64,000 nucleotides of DNA, taken from the NCBI GenBank assembly GCA_031472005.1, contig PZJY01000005.1, forward strand, positions 2,666,001-2,730,000, written 5' to 3'. Below are positions 39,628 to 51,578 of this stretch, piece by piece. Numbering within the stretch: the first letter of the stretch is position 1; each line of letters opens with the position of its first letter. Below the pieces are notes generated by a model. That model worked only from the letters and a program-made list of their open reading frames with translations, did no database searches and was not told where the DNA came from. The position numbers and the translations under genes were made by a program. This DNA is from Tetracladium setigerum (lineage: Eukaryota; Ascomycota; Leotiomycetes; Helotiales).

Positions 39628-41122
39628 GCGGACTTTTGTGGAGGGTGTCAAACTAGAGTAGAAATAATGTTTGCTTAGTGATCTAAAAAAATCTACTTTT
39701 ATTCCAGCATATTACCTTAAAATTCCATGTGCTCCTACAACATGTGTCTTGATGGAAGGGGACTTTCATGGAGAAGAGATGTGCTCGATTGCGATCGAGA
39801 TCGAATCACGGTCTCTGTGCTATGCCTGCATATGTTGAATGTCCCTCTCATGGAGAAATATTTCCTGCGGCGAGAGAGGGTAGTACGAGCAAAAAGTTGT
39901 GGAAGAGTCCGTTCTGGTGGTGGACAAATGGAAACAAGATGTGAGGTTGCTGGTGGTTGTGAAGATGCTGAGGTGCTTACTAAGAAAAATATAAAGTCAC
40001 GTGACATTAACTTTCAACAATTTTGAGACCTTGTTTAGCATTGAGTTCTTTCATTTCTGGTGGATCTATATCAAATTGAAGGATTGGTAAAAAGAGCTAA
40101 ACTCACAACATTTTGTTTTTTTGGTTTTAAAGCCGAGTTTTAATTAGCTGTTCAGATATCGATCAATTGCTCGAGCTCTGTCCGACTAGTTTTGGCGCAG
40201 GACGACGAGATACCTGGACTTTACGGTAGTCAGTACACAAAATTCCTTGGGTTTCAATGCAATGAACTACTTGTAATATTATGATTGATCAAACATAAGA
40301 TTGTCTTCGGTATGACTTGGGACTTTGAAGTGAGATGTCTTTTATGCCAAGCCAAAGCGCGTGACAGAGTTCCATAATCAAATAAGAACATCACCTATTT
40401 CAGTGCTCCAGCTTCCTCAAAAGCATATCTTACTAGGTGATACACAACCCCGAGGATTTACATTCATCTAATGATTCAATAGTGGTAGAAATCAGCTTAT
40501 GAGAAAATTGCAAACTGCCAGCTCAACCACCCACTCAAAAATGCAGCTTTGCAAAACTTATCCCGATGCCCAGAAACTTGGAGAATCCCAGACTTGGGCT
40601 TGATAGACACAAGCAAGGAAGTATCAATGCATCAAAGTCTTCTCGGTTTATTCGACGAGCCTGACCCCATTTTTGAAGCTACTTATCACATGGTAAAACA
40701 CACCAGGAAGGGAGGGGTCCGGAATCCCAGATTCAGCGGCGCAACATGTCCCGACAGCCCCCCGGCCATCTCCCATTTCCACAATATCCAACTCGGTGAT
40801 CCTCTCGGAGCCAATACGGAACCAGTTACGTATCTTGAAGCTTTGTGTAGTACGATTCTTTCTGCTTGCCATTTTTATGGCCGGCACCCGGCGGGGTTCA
40901 TATTATTAATTCTATACCTCACGGTCTATTTCCATTTTTTCAACTACTTGCTTAACGACATTTCGTTGTATTTATATTTTGGAATCCTTCTTCTTTACTT
41001 AGAAAGTTGTCATTGAGACACAAAAACTTCTCCAGAATCATTTTTTCATATCTCTGGTACGTTTCACTTTGGTTTTCTTTTCATTTATTCCGAAGCATTC
41101 CAACTGCCCATCCTTCCATACA
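39628..41122. other. Intergenic, 1.5 kb, upstream of the GH78 gene
   Basis: A 155-codon frame (40549-41016) ends in a run of hydrophobic codons from AT-rich DNA and has no family features; not called. A CGG/CCG-dense patch at 40879-40896 may be regulatory. Confidence 0.5.
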
Positions 41123-43638
41123 ATGGCAGCAAAAAGAGTTGACAGAGATTGGATGTGGCATCCCTTCTTCGCCGAAGAACGAACAGACACCGCCGGACTC
41201 TTCGTTCATTTCCGAAAGACAATCATCATCGAACAAGACCTACTGCCCTCAACACTGCCAATTCAAATCACAGCAGACACAAGATACAAACTCTACGTGA
41301 ATAAGCAATTGGCGACGATCGGTCCAGTCAAGGGCGACCAGCACTTATGGTTTTACGATGAGGTGGATCTGGCGCCTTTTCTACGCGTAGGAGAGAACGA
41401 GATCGTGGTTCACGTTCTTCGATTCTTTCATGCTACTTTGTATGCGACTAGTTTTCCCAGATTGCCTGTTGGTGGATTGATGATCAAAACTACGAATGGT
41501 GGTGCATTTTGGACGGAACAGCTACAGAGTGATAGCTCATGGGAGACAGCAATCGATCATTCGGTCATTCTCCCAATTGATCAGGCTGAGGATGACTTTC
41601 TGCATGTTTATGAGCGCCACAAGATCAATTTGAAAGGATTGGAGTGGACCGCGGCAAAGGTTCATGAGTTTCAGGCTTCAACTGGCGTTGGTGCTCCGTG
41701 GAAGTTGTCTCCGCGTATGATTCCGCCATTGAGGTTCAAGCAATCTTCGTTTTTTGCACTTCATAATGTTAGGAGCTCTCTTCCACAGATGGCCTGGGAG
41801 GAAATTCTGCTACGAAAACCAGACGATGCGATCATTACGAATAAGCTCCTATGCCTCGAGGCTCACTCAAGCCATTACATCGAGTTAGAAGTAGAAAATC
41901 ACACGACTGCATTCCTGCGTTTTCGATTCAAGCGTCCAAAGACTGGAGGGAGTGTCCTCAATGTCACATACGCTGAAAGCTACGAAGATCCTCCACGTCT
42001 GGTCCCTTATCTCCGCACAAAAGATGATCGAACAGATGATACAAAGACACTGTTTGGCCCACAGGACATGTACACATTTCGCGGCACTGAAGATGATTTC
42101 GCGCTTGGACACTACAAAAATGAGGCTATAGAAGAGAGCTTCACCCCATTTCATTTCCGCACGTTCCGTTTCGTTGGACTCCAAATCGACGTCGCAGATA
42201 CGGAGTTGAAACTGGCAGGAATCGAAATTACAACGACGAATTATCCCCTTGATGTTTCCGCGAGGATTGAAGTTGGCAGACATAAGGACAAGAATGAAGT
42301 AGAAAAATTGTGGAAAACGAGTATTCGAACGCTTGAGAATTGCATGCACGACTGCTACGAGGACTGCCCCCTTTATGAACAACTGCAGTACGCAATGGAC
42401 TTGCGCAGCTCAGCTCTTTTCACGTACTACGCCTCAGGAGATGATCGCTTAGCACGGCAAGCCATAGTTCAAATTCACAACTCTTTCGAATCCCGCCTGG
42501 GACTTACATCAAGTCGCTGCCCAAGCCACCAGCCGCAAATCATCCCGCATTTCTCTCTGTACTGGATATGCGTTTTGAGCGATCATCTCAAATTCTTCGG
42601 TGATGTCGCCTTCTTGCGCCAGTTTGTTGCGGTCATCGATGGAGTTCTTGAATTTTTCAACTCACGGATCCATCAGGAGTACCAACTCGTCATGGCAAGG
42701 ACACCAGACAGCATGTGGAATTTTACCGATTGGACAGATGAGTGGAGGCCCTATGGTATTCCTCCTGCTGCAGAGCGAACTGGATTCTCCACGTATACAA
42801 ACTGCCTGTACGCTTACACGCTCAGAAATGCTGCCACAATCCTCCAAGCTCTGAATAGAGACTCTGTCTCTGACGAGTACCTTGACAGAGCGAACTTGAT
42901 CGTCGAAGCGCTCAAGCTTCACTGTTTTGATGGCCACTTTTTCACGGATGGCCTAGCCAAACACGCGAATCTTGACCAAGACTACAGTCAACACAACCAG
43001 ATTTGGGCGGTCCTAAGTGGTGCTGCAACGGGCTCAAATGGGCAATATATTCTTCAAAAATGCCTCGAGCCTGTGACAGAAAGAAAATTCACGGAGACAT
43101 CATTGTCAATGGCTTTCTATACACTGCGCGCTCTCGGTGCAGTGGGTGGCAACTTGTACAATGAGCATTTCGCTGCCTTTTGGGAGCCATGGCGTAAACA
43201 GCTGGCGCTGAACCTCACAACTTGGGAGGAGGATAGCGTCTCGCAGCGTTCAGATTGCCATGCTTGGGGTAGCTCGCCGATCTATGAGTTCATGGGCGAG
43301 GTTGCTGGTATTTCTCCAGCAAAGGCCGGATGGGAAGCAATCCATTTTCAGCCAAGACTGGGTCTGTATCCTGAGTTAAAAGCTAGGGTGCCAATCAAAG
43401 GGGTAGCGGAAAGCAATGTGATTTTGCAAATGTGCAGTGGTTCACGGAGAGCAATGGGAACATCAATGTCAATCTTCGAATTGATAGCGAGGGAGCGTTT
43501 GGAGAGGTGGTTTACGTTTTTTTGCCTTTTCAGTTGCCACAAGTCTTCGATGGGGTAAAAGAACTCAATTTTGTGGTGAAGCTTGAGGATGCTCAACCAA
43601 GCCTTAGCGGGTATGAAAGTGGTTCCGGTTCATCATGA
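41123..43638 (+). CDS. GH78 alpha-L-rhamnosidase-like glycosidase, one apparent frameshift
   Basis: Single-exon enzyme of about 838 residues, resembling GH78 alpha-L-rhamnosidases, which remove terminal L-rhamnose from glycosides and polysaccharides by inversion. The N-terminal beta-sandwich part includes ITADTRYKLYVNKQLATIGP and EIVVHVLRFF. The (alpha/alpha)6 catalytic region carries MHDCYEDCPLYEQLQYAMDL (the family's acidic D-C-P block), MWNFTDWTDEWRPYG, HNQIWAVLSGAA and DCHAWGSSPIYEF. A C-terminal sheet domain follows. No signal peptide, so it probably acts inside the cell on imported oligosaccharides. One T is missing at 43422-43425; restoring it gives SNVIFANVQWFTESNG and the true end at 43638. 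It is convergent with the zinc-cluster gene (98 bp between ends). Confidence 0.85.
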
Positions 43639-43736
43639 TTTATAGATGTTATGAAAATCAGGTTTGAGATTCTGATTATGGTCGAGAACTTGTTTGTGAT
43701 GATGAATATATTTAGCAAGATGATCCTGCTCCCGCA

Positions 43737-45995
43737 TCATTGCTGATAGCCAGAGGTTGGATATAGCGAAGCAGTGAACCAGTTATTGGACGCAAGGTCT
43801 GGTATATTGAAACCGTTGTCCGGTACCAGGTCGTTGAAAGGCGGATTGAAGACGAAATTGAAATCCATCTCATCAACATTGGCAGTCAAACCCTCAGCCG
43901 CCGCAGTGTTCTTGACAGGATCGGGTCTCGCTTGATCTTCCAGATCAGACGTGGGTATTCGAAGGTCAGCGATGACAAGGAGCGGAGAATTAGCGACGAG
44001 TTGGCCGTTTGCTTGTGCTTGATTATGAAAGTCTGTTGATGCTTGCTTTAGCAATCGCCAGTACTTGCCGGCAATTTGCCAGAATTTGCTCATGCGTTTC
44101 AAGCCTTCCATTAACGTGTTAAATGATTCAAAGTTATGGACGCCCTCATTTTGACTACGAGCGAGAAGATAGCGACAGACAACCCACATTGACCATGCAA
44201 GTGGCCACCCTAACTTGTCGTATGCGTTTTTGTCAAGACTAGAGACAATCCTGACCATTGATTCAACGCTGTGCATACAGGCCTGCCTGCTCTCGATTGA
44301 TAGTTGAGCGTAATCCGGGTGGGGGCATTGGTCAGAAAGATAGAGTGGAAGACCATGCAAGTGTACAACAAGTGCCCAGTAGTAGGCATGCAGCATTACC
44401 AATGATGGTGGTGTTACAGCGATTCTGAGTCGCTTGTATTGTTCGTCAAATATACGGAGGAATGGTGGAAGTGTGTGACACCAATCAAATAGTTCAGAAA
44501 CGCAACTCCGGAAATTTCGGACCCAGTCAAAATCCTCTGCTTCTGCAAATTGTGCAGGTCGTTGTATGTGCACTCTGTGGACTTTCCTCGATATATCGAG
44601 GAGTTCAAGCTGATAGAAAAAGAGTAATGTTGTAGGTTCGCTCAAGAATTCCTGCTCGGCCTCGCCATCTCCATTGCGCTGGTCGGTGGAAGTCGGGGTT
44701 AAGACTTGCGACCTCCTCCACGTCCCATGTCTGGTCGGGAGGAAAAACTTTATGTGCTCATCGTTCAAATCCGATGGAAGGCCTGTGGTAATTGTGATGT
44801 AAGAATCAAGAGCGTAGACGGCCCAAAATAAGCGTTTTCGGCGTGTCTGTTCAGTGATGCTCAAGGTTGTGTCCGGATAATTCTCCACTGACATTCTAAG
44901 AGCCCGATTTCCAATAGGTTTCAACTGCATCGAGAATTTGACCGCAATTGAAAGAGCCCCCCAAACCTGTGGCCCATTGGTCATTCCAGATAGATCAAGA
45001 GTCAAAACAGTAAGAGCCTCTAAAGATGTCAGAGAAGGCTCTTCTAGGATGTCCACGAAGATCCGACGCTTGGAGTGTGTCCAGAAAGAGTCACTTGCCC
45101 TATTTCCAAGCCGCGAGTCGTAAGAGTATGGAATAGATGCTCCAAACAAAGCAAAGTACAGAAGTGGAGTATTGTTCGTTGATCCTGTATCCGCAAACAC
45201 TCGTTGGGGGTCAAGAAAAGGAAGCCAGTGATGAATATGTCGGAAGAATAGCGCCGTTAATGCAAAGAGTAGGTCAGCTGGAGGTTCTGTGCCTACTACA
45301 CGTCTTGTCTTTTCAACAGTTGGTAGAATTTGTGACTCCGAATCTGGGTGTATCGAGGAAGCCTGAGATATCACATTTGGAGATGTGGCGTTGTTGGGCT
45401 CAGCATTCTGTGAGTCGGACCGCGGTATTGTTGATTCTCCGATACTCCTCTGTTGCACCCGCTTCATTTCTGCCTCCAGTTTACCTGATTGGGTTAGTAT
45501 TATTTTTATAAAAAAATTGGCATATACCACACCAAATGACGAGCTCGATGTTTATGACTTACGGATTTTGTCCTCCAGGAACTGACGCTGTCCGGCTGGA
45601 AAGCCAGGCTTCCTCCGATGAGAGTATTCGCAAGAGCCTTGCACCTTCGCACAACGCTCACACGAAGGCATTTGACGGTCACATTTTAGCTTTCGGGTCT
45701 TGCATCTCTCACATCTGTTGTGGAGTCAATTTCCTATTCTTGAGCCCGCCCGATTGGATAGGAAACAGGATCTAGACTAACGACGTGAGGCTCTTTGCCT
45801 CGGAACTCCGGTCTTCATTGGGAGCTGTGCCTTCTGTATTGCAGTCAGTCCATAACTCTCATTTCGGGCAACATGATGCGATGCCAGCACAAGTAGATCG
45901 ACGTGACCCGCTTCCAGTCTCGAGACATCTCGGTGCGAGCCAGGGCGATGGAATGAATTATTACCGGATGCAGAGGGGCTCAAGATGTTCGACAT
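43737..45995 (-). CDS. Zn2Cys6 transcription factor, probable cluster regulator
   Basis: Fungal zinc-cluster regulator of about 660 residues in four exons: 45995-45965, 45833-45782, 45714-45563 and 45484-43737. The cluster has Cys29, 32, 39, 46, 49 and 56 (CERCKTRKLKCDRQMPSCER), followed by FPAGQRQFLEDKI and a coiled coil that continues in exon 4 (RKLEAEMKRVQQR). The fungal-specific middle domain shows SLEALTVLTLDLSG, RKRLFWAVYALDSYITITTG and LPSDLNDEHIKFFLP. The two tiny 5' exons are chosen because their phases fit (31, 52 and 152 nt); the first intron is the least certain. It lies between GH78 and the sugar porter, divergent from the latter, so it probably controls the cluster. Confidence 0.85.
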
Positions 45996-46647
45996 GTTCC
46001 GGAATTGTGACTATATTGACATGAAGAAATGAAGAGTGTGCTTGCTGTCGTTGTTGTCAGTGTGGTTGTCCGTGTTTGCGTGACGGGTTTCGGAGTATGC
46101 TAGATGTTTTGGCAAGAAAGGAGGACTGGGGATCTCGTCTATTAAGGAAGGCTAATAAACAGACCAGCTTCAGCGGCTGCGGGGCTGACATCGTCCCCGT
46201 AGAAAAAGTTTGTGTTCCCCACACACAACTCAAACCTTCGGCTCGGTAAAGCGTATTGTTTACTACCATAACCGAGGGGGCGGAACGGTAACAAGGTACA
46301 TTGCGGATGAACATACCCCGAAATCACAGGTGGTCAAACGATTTTGATTTTCTAGTTCTATAGCTCACGCCACAAAAACTCGGATTCTTGTATTGAATTG
46401 GCTCCTGCTCATGGGCCCGGAGATCAGACCAACCCCGTGGGGAATCCCCATAGCTTCATCCACGCATGCTACCTTACTCGACTACCATTTTTCATTCGCT
46501 ACCACATCCTGAGGAATAGGATATAAGAAGTTATCTTGAGCCCTCCCAAGTATTCAAATTTGCTTTGAGCATCTTCATCTTGAACGCTGTTTTATATTTA
46601 ATTCAGCAACTCACCATCACCGTACTCCATACTTGATAGTAACAACC
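45996..46647. promoter_or_regulatory. Divergent promoter, zinc-cluster regulator and MFS porter
   Basis: A 652-bp region between divergent starts. It contains CCG-N6-CGG at 46272-46283 and several other CGG triplets, the kind of half-site that Zn2Cys6 proteins bind. A GATATAAGAAG at about 46518 may serve as a TATA element for the porter. Both are candidates only. Confidence 0.35.
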
Positions 46648-48410
46648 ATGGCAAAGCTTCAATCTTCGGAGAACCCCCTCGCGGCGGCTGCTCCCTTTAT
46701 GCCAGCCGGTTCGATTGATACCTCAAAATGGTGGCGATATCAGCACCTTCGCACTCTTAATCTCTTGCTACTCATTCCCCTTCTATCCATCTTCTCCCAA
46801 GGGTATGTCTAACCACTATTTCCCAGCGCATAACTGCCATTCTAACCACTATTTCCTCAGATTTGATGGATCAATGATGAATGGACTTCAAGCTGTGAGC
46901 CAATGGCGAACGTACTTCGGAACTCCTAAAGGCGCTGTTCTGGGTCTCTTCAATGCAGCATATCCGCTCGGTTCAACTGTTGGTGTCTTTGCCATTCCAT
47001 TCGTCAGTGATAGATGGGGTCGTCGAGCAGGTCTTGCCGTTGGCGCTGCCATCTCAGTCTTTGGCGGTGTACTCCAAGCTGCATCGGTTAATCTCGCGAT
47101 GTTTGTTATTGCACGACTTCTTTTGGGTATTGGTTGTATCATCACAGCCGGTGTTGGTTCTCCTCTGATCACTGAGATTGCTCACCCGCACCAACGAACG
47201 ACGGCTACAGCGCTATTCTTGACATTCTATGCTTTTGGGAGTATTGTTGCTGGTTGGTCTACATTTGGCACATTCCGCATTGGAAACAGCGCCGCCTGGC
47301 GTATTCCATCTGGGCTTCAAGCGTTCCCTTCGCTGATTCAGCTCATTGGCATCTGGTGGTGCGTTACCCTTTCTTACCACTGGAGTAAGAGACTAATTGT
47401 TGATTTTCAGGGTCCCCGAGAGTCCTCGATGGCTTGTCTCAAAAGGCCGAAGCGATGAGGCTTGGAAAATGATCTACAAGTACCATGGAAACAACAACGA
47501 GACAGACGAACTTGCCATTTTTGAGTTCGAAGAGATCAAAGCAGCAGTCAATGGCTCGGATGATTCCACCAGCAACGCCAAGTCAGGAATCAAAACCCTG
47601 AAGTCGTTCATCCAAACTCCAGGAAACAGAAAGAGAACTGCCATCCTTATTGTAAGAAATTCCTTAAAAGATCATCCTCGTTTTCGATGAACAATTGGCT
47701 GACAGTATTAATGTTAGTGGGCTGCACTCGTGTCCCAAATGTCTGGAAACGCCTTCGTCTCTTACTATTTATCGCCCATCCTATCATCCGTGGGTTTAAA
47801 AACCGACCTCCAACAAACCCTCATCAACGCAACATCGCAAATGCTCTCTTGGTTCTCGGCTCTCTACTTCGCCACCCTCCCAGCAAAAGTCGGTCGACGT
47901 ACACTCTTCCTCTGGTCTCTCGTCTGTATCTGGATCTGCGATATCTGCATCACCGTCGGAAGTGCCCTATTCCAAAAAGACAACAACAACAAAGCAGCTG
48001 GGTACGCAGTGGTAGTATTCCTCTACCTCTTCTCGCCGGCATATAATCTCGGTATGAACGGCAATCTTGGTTTGTATATCCCTGAGATCTTGCCGTTTGA
48101 GATGAGAACTACGGGCCTGGCTGTGTTCTACTTCGCGCAGGGTTGTTTTAATATCATGTCGTCGTTCACTACACCTATTGGGTTGGAGAATATCAAATGG
48201 AAGTTTTATATCGTCTTCGTTATTTGGGTTATTATAGAATTTGGAGTCGTTTATGCTTTGTTTCCGGAGACTAAGGGACCTTCTTTGGAGGATATTGCTA
48301 TTTTGTTTGATGGTGAACAGCACGGTTATGCGGAGAAGGATATCGAAGGGGCTTCGGAGTCAAAGTCTAGAATTGAGACTCACGAGACAGAGCGTGTAGT
48401 GAAGGCTTAA
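46648..48410 (+). CDS. MFS sugar porter
   Basis: Major-facilitator sugar transporter of 528 residues, plasma-membrane proton symporter by family, close in pattern to fungal lactose/oligosaccharide permeases. Four exons: 46648-46802, 46861-47358, 47411-47651 and 47718-48410, all in frame. Sugar-porter marks are GFDGSMMNGLQ in TM1, SDRWGRRAGLAVG in loop 2-3, QRTTATALFLTFYAFGS, VPESPRWLVSKGR before the central loop, QMSGNAFVSYYLSPIL in TM7, KVGRRTLFLWSLV and FPETKGPSLEDI after TM12. Its place in a GH78/GH79 block suggests uptake of rhamnose, glucuronic acid or a short acidic oligosaccharide, but the substrate is not readable from sequence. Confidence 0.9.
46808..46860 (+). repeat. Duplicated branch-acceptor module inside an intron
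   Basis: Two nearly identical copies, 46808-46826 and 46841-46860 (TCTAACCACTATTTCC + CAG or TCAG), lie in the first MFS intron. Each holds a CTAAC branch site and an AG acceptor. Only the second leaves an intron of workable length (58 bp). Confidence 0.9.
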
Positions 48411-49330
48411 ATGCGGAAAGTCGGTGGTTCTTGATTTGGTGGATGGAGTTGTGTTCATTGGTTCCGGTGCTAGTCTCAATACTTAATGACAAGTGGTTGT
48501 TGCCTTAATCATGTCCAAAAACTGTGGCGGTGAAAGTTGGGAACATTACAGTTTAGCGAGATAGAAATGATTTTTAGTCTTTTCTAAATGACTCGATTTG
48601 ACAAGTCACGCGCCTCGATTGGAGTCTTACACTCTCTGTCCTTGAATTCAATGCCCAAGATATCAAAGGCAAATGGGTATGCTCTAGGTGTCTAGATTAG
48701 GCAAGGTATACGACGGGCATAAGCGAGTCTGCTGGCTCTACCCCACCTCCCACTATCTTAATTCTCACCCGGAAAGGCTTCCGAATTTAGCAGCGATACC
48801 CAAAAATTCGGCAAGACAATGGATTCAAGCTCCTTGGCGAAGTGCTTGTGACCAGACTACGAATAAAGCAAATGCGGCTTCGGTCAACATAAAGTGTGTA
48901 CGGAGAATGCTCCGTTCGAATTGTATCAAAAAGCGAAATACGAAGGGATCCAATCCGGATAAGGTCATCGAGACTAACGAAGCCGATTTTGCGCTTACTT
49001 GTTCCTTTGTGGCTCGTGGATTCCAGCAGTTCTAAAACGATCGTAAGTGTTGATGATATGTCTTGGCACGCACTTCCCACCAACCACTTTGAAGTAAACG
49101 AATGAATCAATCATTTTTTTCGACACTTCACACTCCACACCGAGGTCAGTAGTAGTAGTGTCACGAAAAAATTCTTAAAGCATGTAAAATACATACGAGC
49201 CACTTGTGACTGAACAAGTATCTATTCATTTTGAAGTAAATTTCTAGTTGTTGGTCAAATTCTACCTCCATGCCTGTCACGTCCCGAGCTTCATTTACCC
49301 TGAAAATTATGCTGCCACACTATTATCTGA
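48411..49330. other. Intergenic, convergent gene ends
   Basis: 3' flanks of the MFS and GH79 genes. Small frames at 48688-49110 show no family features on either strand. Confidence 0.5.
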
Positions 49331-51176
49331 TTACAAGTAAATCAATAAAGCCTCCGACGATTTGAGAGTAAAAGTTGCTTGTCCCCGAGATACTTTAGTC
49401 GTCTCTTCAATTTCTTTGCCCTTGATTTTACAGTCCGCATTTGAGAAATATTGACCTGCGCAACACCAATCAGTAAATAGATCATTTCTAGAGTTGGTTA
49501 TAATCTTACCTCCAATCGTGAGTCCTGGGGTCTTTTGACCACGTTCAACTACTATCTCACTCGAGGCTGCCGTCAATCGAACTGCCTTGACAACTTTTTT
49601 CCCCACGAGATTCGTCAACTTGAATGTGGCCTCACTTCGAACACCCGTTCCAGAGAAATAGTCCGTGTTGATCAACACGACCCGATCAGCCTTGCCCCTT
49701 TTGTAGATCACATATTGTGCATATGAAGTGTTTCCTAGATCGCCTGCGACAACTTGATCACCCTGCGCAAGAGCCATAGCAGCCATGATGCCTCCATAGA
49801 AAGGTGCGTTGACTTGGTTATCAGACCACCAGTTGAAAAAAGCTATAGTTTATTAGAAATTGACCCAACAGTGATGAATTTGCTTAATATTACCTTGATT
49901 GATTGTGCCTTGATGAAAGAAAAGGCGTTTGATGTCCATCGAAACAGCACGTAAAGTTTTGTCCAGTACCTGGAGCGCACCTCCGAAAGTTGCATCCATT
50001 GTTCTATCGTCCCCGTGAAAACCCGTTTCGCCCAGAATATATGGCCGACCTACCGACTTTGCCAACGCTATCTGTTCAGGGAAGGAGGAAAGATCGGATA
50101 CAGTTTTGGCATGATTCATGTCGCCCGCCAGCACTGTGTCGGGACCGGAGGCCGCATACAAATGACCGGAGTACATCTTGGTAGCAGCTTTGACAGTGTC
50201 ATTGTAAGCAGTGGTGATTAAGTACTTTGTGTTTGGCCATGCGGGTTCGTATTGGTAAGGTATGGCATAAGATGCAGCTGCAAGAATGGGAAGTGGCTTT
50301 TTCCAGATGTCAATAAAGCCTTGCGCCCAGTTGGCAGCATCGGTCCCTTCTTGTGTTTCATTCCATGGAGCGATTGCAACAGGTTTCTTCCAAAAAACGT
50401 AGTAAACTATTTTCAGAATTAACTGGATGTTTTTGACCTGATGGAAGAATATGTATTTGCAACTCACGATCTGGCTCATTCCCAAGTTCAATCGACCACA
50501 ACCACTTCAAGACTCTTGATTTGGCCTCTTTAATTGCTTGATAGGTGTTTTTCCTGTTGTTATCACCACGATTGAAACCTTTTCAATATTAGGGATGTTG
50601 TCTCGGAGCATACAACTGCTGAAAGTAGCACGTACCAAACATAGTCTCGCCTTTGTATTTACCTTTATGTTCATGTTAGTCTATGTGCTGATTCAGGTTT
50701 GTAGATGCACTACCTACCGATCAAATCAAAGAATCGTGAACCATATGTGAGTTCCATAGGAGCAATCAACGGGTCCGGAGTAGTGTAGGATACATATCCA
50801 CGGAAACTGGGGTCATATGTTGCCCGATCTTGAGTGGTTCCGCCAATTCGAATTGGCGTGGTTGTCTTGTAGAGCTTGGAAAAATGATCGATACACTGCA
50901 TTGGGGGTGTAATATTGGTCATATACGATGGCCACATGAAGAATTCGAAACTAGTAGAGACAAGTAATACTTCAGTCTAAGATCCAATGATCGTGACAAG
51001 AGAAACAGAACTTATCTGGAGCCAACTTACGAGATACCCACGGGAGCAGGGTCAAGCGAAGCTGCATTTTCTGGAACCGCGGCCGGGACAGCATATTGTA
51101 TTTCGAAAGCTGTTGTCTGTGAGACAAAACTCAGAAAAAGAACTGAAAGAACTGAAAGAACGCAGAGACCCAACAT
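49331..51176 (-). CDS. GH79 beta-glucuronidase-like secreted glycosidase
   Basis: Secreted enzyme of 495 residues resembling fungal GH79 beta-glucuronidases, retaining enzymes that remove (4-O-methyl-)glucuronic acid from arabinogalactan side chains (known of the family). Seven exons: 51176-51031, 50950-50718, 50662-50636, 50578-50468, 50406-49894, 49842-49510 and 49455-49331; no correction needed. The signal peptide starts MLGLCVLSVLSVLFLSFVSQ. The barrel shows GISFEFFMWPSYMTN, TPIRIGGTTQDRATY, the acid/base Glu170 in IELGNEPDLYY and the nucleophile Glu299 in YILGETGFHGD. The last 150 residues form the family's C-terminal beta domain (RVVLINTDYFSGTGVRSEAT). Exon 3 is only 27 nt. It is the outer-surface partner of the nearby GH78. 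Confidence 0.88.
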
Positions 51177-51555
51177 TTTGAGGATGCCTAGAGTAGAACC
51201 AGCAGGAGTTGCAGAATAAAAAAGGCGAATATTTTCTCATGGAAAATTAGAGGTTTATATAGATACTGTCTGGATCGCTCAAAGCCAATATTGTATAATG
51301 ACTGAGTATCATGCATGCTATTGGCTCGGGGTTCTGGGGAGAAGTGCATGCCTGTGGGGGTGTGGAGATGTGGGATTTTGTGGGAAGTACTGTACAACTT
51401 TGGGATTGATTTCTCGAAGAACTTTCCGGGTCAGAATACGAAAGCCGAAGAATTGTTGACAATGCGGGGTTCGGTAGGTCTTTGACCGAGTTCTTGTAAA
51501 ATTGTAGAAATTTTGTCAAGAGGCATTTCCTAAAGCGTTGTCAAAACCCAAGCCA

Positions 51556-51578
51556 TCGGCTGGACTTTGATCAGCCGA
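51556..51578. promoter_or_regulatory. CGG/CCG inverted repeat upstream of GH79
   Basis: TCGGCTG and CAGCCGA separated by 9 bases form a perfect inverted repeat about 380 bp upstream of the GH79 start. The CGG and CCG triplets are 15 bases apart, compatible in kind with a Zn2Cys6 dimer site. Candidate only. Confidence 0.3.

Noticed and set aside
40549..41016. 155-codon plus-strand frame upstream of GH78
   Set aside because: Its hydrophobic end comes from AT-rich promoter DNA; no conserved features.
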